In this document: piece after piece, positions 60,575 to 64,000 of the stretch
Layout of the letters: each line of letters begins with the position of its first letter
Numbering within the stretch: the stretch's first letter is position 1
Assembly (NCBI RefSeq): GCF_018446385.1
Contig: NC_056001.1
Span: forward strand, 10,162,672 to 10,226,671
Length of the DNA stretch: 64,000 nt
DNA from: Zingiber officinale
Taxonomy: Eukaryota > Streptophyta > Magnoliopsida > Zingiberales > Zingiberaceae
Direction of reading: 5' to 3'
Translations under genes and position numbers: made by a program
Notes under the pieces: generated by a model
Databases searched by the model: none
Told to the model about the DNA's origin: nothing
What the model saw: the letters and a program-made list of their open reading frames with translations, nothing else

Positions 60575-61035
60575 ATTGTCTCTAGCCGCTCGATCATCAA
60601 TAGTGATTATTTCAAATTGGTGGTTATGGATTCTTAATTAATCAGTGATTAATTCATCTGTTGAACATCAGCATCAAGCAAAAGAATTATCCATGTGGTA
60701 AAATATTGACTATTTCAGTTAGATAAATTTTGCTCCAACTAGTCTAGCATTCGACAAGCATAGGTTATTCTCAAATCAGTGATTATGAATTCTCAATTAA
60801 TCAATGATTAATTCATCCATTGCACATCAGCAACAAGCAAAAGAATAATCCACTTGGCAAAATATTCATTATTCCACTTGGATAAATTTTATCCCGACTG
60901 GTCTAACATTTGATGAGCGCAAATCATGCTCAAATCAACGGTTATAGATTCTCAATTAATCAGTGATTAATTCATCCATTGCACATCATTAACAAGCAAA
61001 ATATTGATTGTTCCATTTATATAAATTTTGCACCC
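60575..61035. repeat. 159-bp tandem repeat, nearly three units
   Basis: GATTCTCAATTAATCAGTGA and TTAATTCATCCATTGCACAT recur with starts at 60622, 60781 and 60940, an exact 159-bp spacing. A partial unit precedes the first, and the last is cut short with a small deletion. Units differ at many sites, so the array is not young. Confidence 0.8.
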
Positions 61036-61310
61036 TCGCATCCATGCGTAAGAGAGAGAGTCTCTCCTTATGTATTTATTTACAACTATAACACTTATGA
61101 AATAATATACACCAATTAATATATCTTAAACTTTTAAATATAAAATTAAAGTCTCATTTACACCGGAGTCCAATTGTGTATATCCAAAAGATGTCACGAA
61201 AGAAAGGAATGATAAATCACGAGCTAATTTACTGGTATTGATTTATAATAATTAATACTTGATCAGAAGTATATTTTAATTTGATCAATAGATTTATATT
61301 TATCGATAAA

Positions 61311-61890
61311 AAAATAAAGCTATCCTTTTCTTTGAAAGAAAATTAGACTTAAATTCCTTTCAATTGTTCATTTTACCTTTAATTTATATTTTGTACTTTT
61401 GCAAACCTCAGCTTTAACCCGTAGGCCCAATGATACTTAGGAGGAGCTAGAGTTCGGATTTATAGCCGGAGAAAGTAAGATCGTATGTGAGAGATAAGAA
61501 AGGTATATGACAATGACCAATGTTCTTGAAAATGAGAAAAACTTAATCATGTAAGCTATAAAAACTTAATCAAACTAGATTTTTTTCGCTTAGCCCAGGA
61601 TTTACCCAGGTAGAATATAATTTTTTACTCCGTCATTAGATACAAAGCAAAAAAAACTTTTGGGGGTAAAACATAAATCATAAAGGCACAATTCCAAAAA
61701 AAACTATATAAAGGGAACTTTTTGATAAAATGTGTACCTTTAATTTCTTCAAAAAAATATGGGACTTGTTGCCTTGAGTCTTTCAAAAATAAAGTTATCC
61801 TTTTCTTTGAAAGGAAAATTACACTTGGCTAGTAACATCTTTCAATGGTTCATTTCACCTTTAAAATTTATATTTTATATTTTTGCAAAC
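61311..61890. repeat. Directly repeated 100-bp segment (61311-61407 and 61787-61890)
   Basis: Both segments run AATAAAG-TATCCTTTTCTTTGAAAG, then TTCAAT-GTTCATTT-ACCTTTAA and TTTTGCAAAC, with the second carrying a short extra piece. Spacing is about 476 bp. It could be a decayed local duplication or part of an unrecognised LTR-like repeat. Confidence 0.6.
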
Positions 61891-62277
61891 GTATATCATA
61901 TATATGTTGAGTTTTGTTTTAAATTCAAAGTAATTTTTGTAGTATTTTTTTAGTCCCACATTGCTAAGTGGAGAAGCTTAGAAGGGCTTATATATGAAGC
62001 CCTTCCATCCTTGCTTAGCAATAATAAGAAGACCTACACGCATGTGCGGGCCAAGCCCAAATCGAGTGGATTTGGGGGGTTCGAGCCGGAAATCCATAAA
62101 TCGGGCGTCACGTGCGCGATTAACGCGCGCAGGGGGGTGCAAATCCCCAGCCCGTGGGCCTTGCGCTCACGGGCGGCCCGGTCTGTTTTTGCTGGTTTGG
62201 TTGCGCTCCGCGTCGATACAACTCATCCGCGCGTGAGAAGAGGAAGTGCGTCCCTTCCTCTGCACTGTTTCGAAGTG

Positions 62278-62285
62278 TATAAATA
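62278..62285 (+). promoter_or_regulatory. TATA box in the probable LTR of the downstream Copia element
   Basis: TATAAATA lies between G+C-rich DNA upstream and CT-rich DNA downstream (CACTTCCTCCGTTCCTTCTG), as expected for an LTR promoter. A transcript start would lie near 62305-62315. Confidence 0.55.
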
Positions 62286-62682
62286 CACTTCCTCCGTTCC
62301 TTCTGAAAACACACCGAAGCAAAGCATTTCTTCTGTCTTCTGCTTCTTCTTCTCTCCCCTTGTTCCGAGTTCTGAGGCTTGGTTTGCGATTTGAGGTTGA
62401 GTCCGAGTGCGGTGCTCGTTTTGGAGTGCACCTACGAGCGACGCGAGCGGTTGTCGGATTTTGCCGGAGAGCCTTTGCACCGTGGGCGGCAATCAATTCT
62501 CTAAAGACAGTCGGCACGTCCGACGCTTCGACCGGAGATACACAATTTCTTAACCCTTTGTTGTTATTAAAGTTTATTGCATGCTCGTCGTTTATTAGTG
62601 CAATTAAATATTACTGTTTTAGCATAATTAGTTCTATTACAGTTATTACAATTTTAGAGAATTGATTGTAGCATCAATAAAC

Positions 62683-64000
62683 ATGATGAACGATAGGGTA
62701 ACGGGGTCTGATGAGGCTAGTGCCCGACTCGAAAAATTTTACGGGCAAAACTTCAGACGTTGGCAACAACGAATGAAATTTTGGCTTACTACGCTAGGGC
62801 TATTCTCCGTTATAGAAACAGACCCTCCTTCACCTAATGAAGAGGAACCTGCCCGTAGTGCTACCTTAGAGAGGTTTAAGCAAAGGGATTATCTCTGCCA
62901 TGGGAGAATCCTGTCTGCCCTCTCAGACGCACTATTTGATGTATACTGCTCAACCTCTTCAGCTAAAGAGCTGTGGAAATCTTTGGATAAAAAATACAAC
63001 TCCGAAGATTCTGGTTTAGAAAAGTATACTGTGGCAAAATTCCTGAACTTTAAAATGGTTGAAGGTAAATCTGTGGTTGAGCAGACACATGAATTCCAAG
63101 TTCAAATTCATGGTCTTGCTAAAGGAGATATGTCATTACCTGAAAAATTTCAGGTCTTGTCTATCATCGAAAAATTGCCTCCGAGTTGGGAAGATTTTGG
63201 CATGACTCTTAAACATCGGAGAGGTAAAATCTCTCTCGAAGATTTGATGATTGCTTTAAATATCGAAGAAGAACATCGGAAGCAACATAAAAATGATGAT
63301 ACAAGAATGCCTATGGATTTTATTCCAAAGGCAAATGTAGTAGTCTCATCTGACAAAAAGAAATTCAAAAATCAGAAAATGAAGAACAAGATGAAACCCA
63401 ACCCAAAGGTTCAAAAGAAAACTGGAACTAAACCTAAGCCTTGCTGGGCATGTGGACAGGTTGGAGATTATGCCAAATTCTGCCCTAAGCGAAAGGACAA
63501 GAACCAAAGCAATACGTCCAACACCAAGGCACAAGTAAATGTCATGACTGCTAATGACGACACCAGCGATAGGTTTGTTACCTTCAAACCCGAACTAAAC
63601 TTGATCTATCAACCCAATGAATGGTTAGTTGATACAGGTGCTAATGTACACTGTTGTGCTGATCGCCTCCACCTATCGGTAATTGAAGGCACTTCCGTGA
63701 CCATGGGGAACCATTCTGCAGCCAGGGTGTTTGGGATAGGACAAGTTGACCTGAGGTTCACCTCTGGAAAAGTCCTGTCACTGCATGAGGTGTATCATGT
63801 TCCAGCGGTCCGTCGGAATTTGATTAGCGGATCAAAGTTAGTTCGTGCTGGTTATGAGTTGAACTTCAAATGTAATAAAGTTGTAATATTACATTTAGGA
63901 ACCTTTATTGGAAAAGGTTACCTTAATGAAGGTTTATTTAAACTCAATGTAGAAAATGCTACTTTAAATAAAACTTCTAATATTGGTTGTTCATATAACA
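62683..64000 (+). CDS. Copia gag-protease open frame, runs off the window
   Basis: The frame begins ATGATGAACGATAGG at 62683 and remains open for 439 codons to the edge. It shows the UBN2-type gag region (ELWKSLDKKYNSEDSGLEKY, FQVLSIIEKLPPSWEDF), a Lys-rich stretch, a zinc-knuckle region starting CWACGQVGD near residue 256, and the aspartic protease with the active-site block WLVDTGANVHCC near residue 317, followed by YHVPAVRRNLISGSKL. This is the normal Copia order before integrase. The visible part looks whole. Because it lacks a stop inside the window it is easy to miss in ORF lists. Confidence 0.9.
   Translation, partial: MMNDRVTGSDEASARLEKFYGQNFRRWQQRMKFWLTTLGLFSVIETDPPSPNEEEPARSATLERFKQRDYLCHGRILSALSDALFDVYCSTSSAKELWKSLDKKYNSEDSGLEKYTVAKFLNFKMVEGKSVVEQTHEFQVQIHGLAKGDMSLPEKFQVLSIIEKLPPSWEDFGMTLKHRRGKISLEDLMIALNIEEEHRKQHKNDDTRMPMDFIPKANVVVSSDKKKFKNQKMKNKMKPNPKVQKKTGTKPKPCWACGQVGDYAKFCPKRKDKNQSNTSNTKAQVNVMTANDDTSDRFVTFKPELNLIYQPNEWLVDTGANVHCCADRLHLSVIEGTSVTMGNHSAARVFGIGQVDLRFTSGKVLSLHEVYHVPAVRRNLISGSKLVRAGYELNFKCNKVVILHLGTFIGKGYLNEGLFKLNVENATLNKTSNIGCSYN

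Larger units (their letters stand above)
59097..61937. other. Spacer between the bZIP gene and the downstream Copia element
   Basis: AT-rich with no supported gene. The first few hundred bases may hold the bZIP 3' untranslated region. It contains a 159-bp tandem repeat and a duplicated 100-bp segment, listed separately. Confidence 0.5.
61938..64000 (+). mobile_element. Copia LTR retrotransposon, 5' part, looks whole within the window
   Basis: A probable LTR starts TGTAGTATTTTTTTAGTCCC at 61938 and contains a TATA box and leader. Gag followed by protease reads from 62683 to the window edge without interruption. The inner LTR border was not fixed: the usual tRNA-Met primer site is not seen just before gag. 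This copy belongs to a different family from copies A and B and is younger in appearance. Confidence 0.75.

Overview
The window is nuclear DNA of a flowering plant, most likely a monocot. Spliced genes use GT/AG introns and two coding regions are very G+C-rich, as is usual in commelinid monocots. The transposon content (Copia, Tat- and Athila-type Gypsy, CACTA with subterminal repeats, MITEs) is plant-typical. The style of the repeats would suit the ginger order, but that is a guess. Nothing indicates bacterial, organellar or viral DNA beyond old retroelement copies.

Layout. (1) 1-33.0 kb is a nest of transposable elements. A minus-strand Copia-like element (copy A, 1-3940) carries gag and an AT-rich tail, with no pol in view. 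A Copia LTR fragment follows (3941-4315), then a broken Tat-type Gypsy pol (4316-about 8310) and an Athila-type remnant (about 8320-10612). Next is a second gag-only Copia-like element (copy B, 10613-30032). Its 5' LTR is split by an 11,023-bp CACTA DNA transposon (11568-22590) flanked by the 3-bp duplication GAA. Last is a minus-strand Tat-type Gypsy gag/protease remnant with a repeat-bearing LTR (about 30040-32920). (2) 32.95-59.1 kb is a gene island: a cytochrome P450 pseudogene, an intact 21-exon LRRC40-type leucine-rich-repeat gene (34081-43920), a Pla a 1-like invertase/pectin methylesterase inhibitor (45627-46175, minus), a divergent cellulose-synthase-like D gene with a frameshift (46820-49626), and an intact 12-exon G-box-binding bZIP gene (53468-59096). 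(3) 59.1-64 kb is AT-rich spacer with a 159-bp tandem repeat. It leads into the 5' end of another Copia element, whose gag-protease frame stays open to the window edge.

The host genes look functionally unrelated to one another. The main interest lies in the nest. Two copies of a non-autonomous family keep an LTR, a primer-binding site, gag and a conserved noncoding block, with AT-rich repeat where pol would be expected. The CACTA element has a transposase gene broken by at least three frameshifts. Its second gene, an En/Spm accessory domain fused to a Ulp1-type cysteine protease, reads through 12 exons without a break and keeps the catalytic His-Asp-Gln-Cys set.
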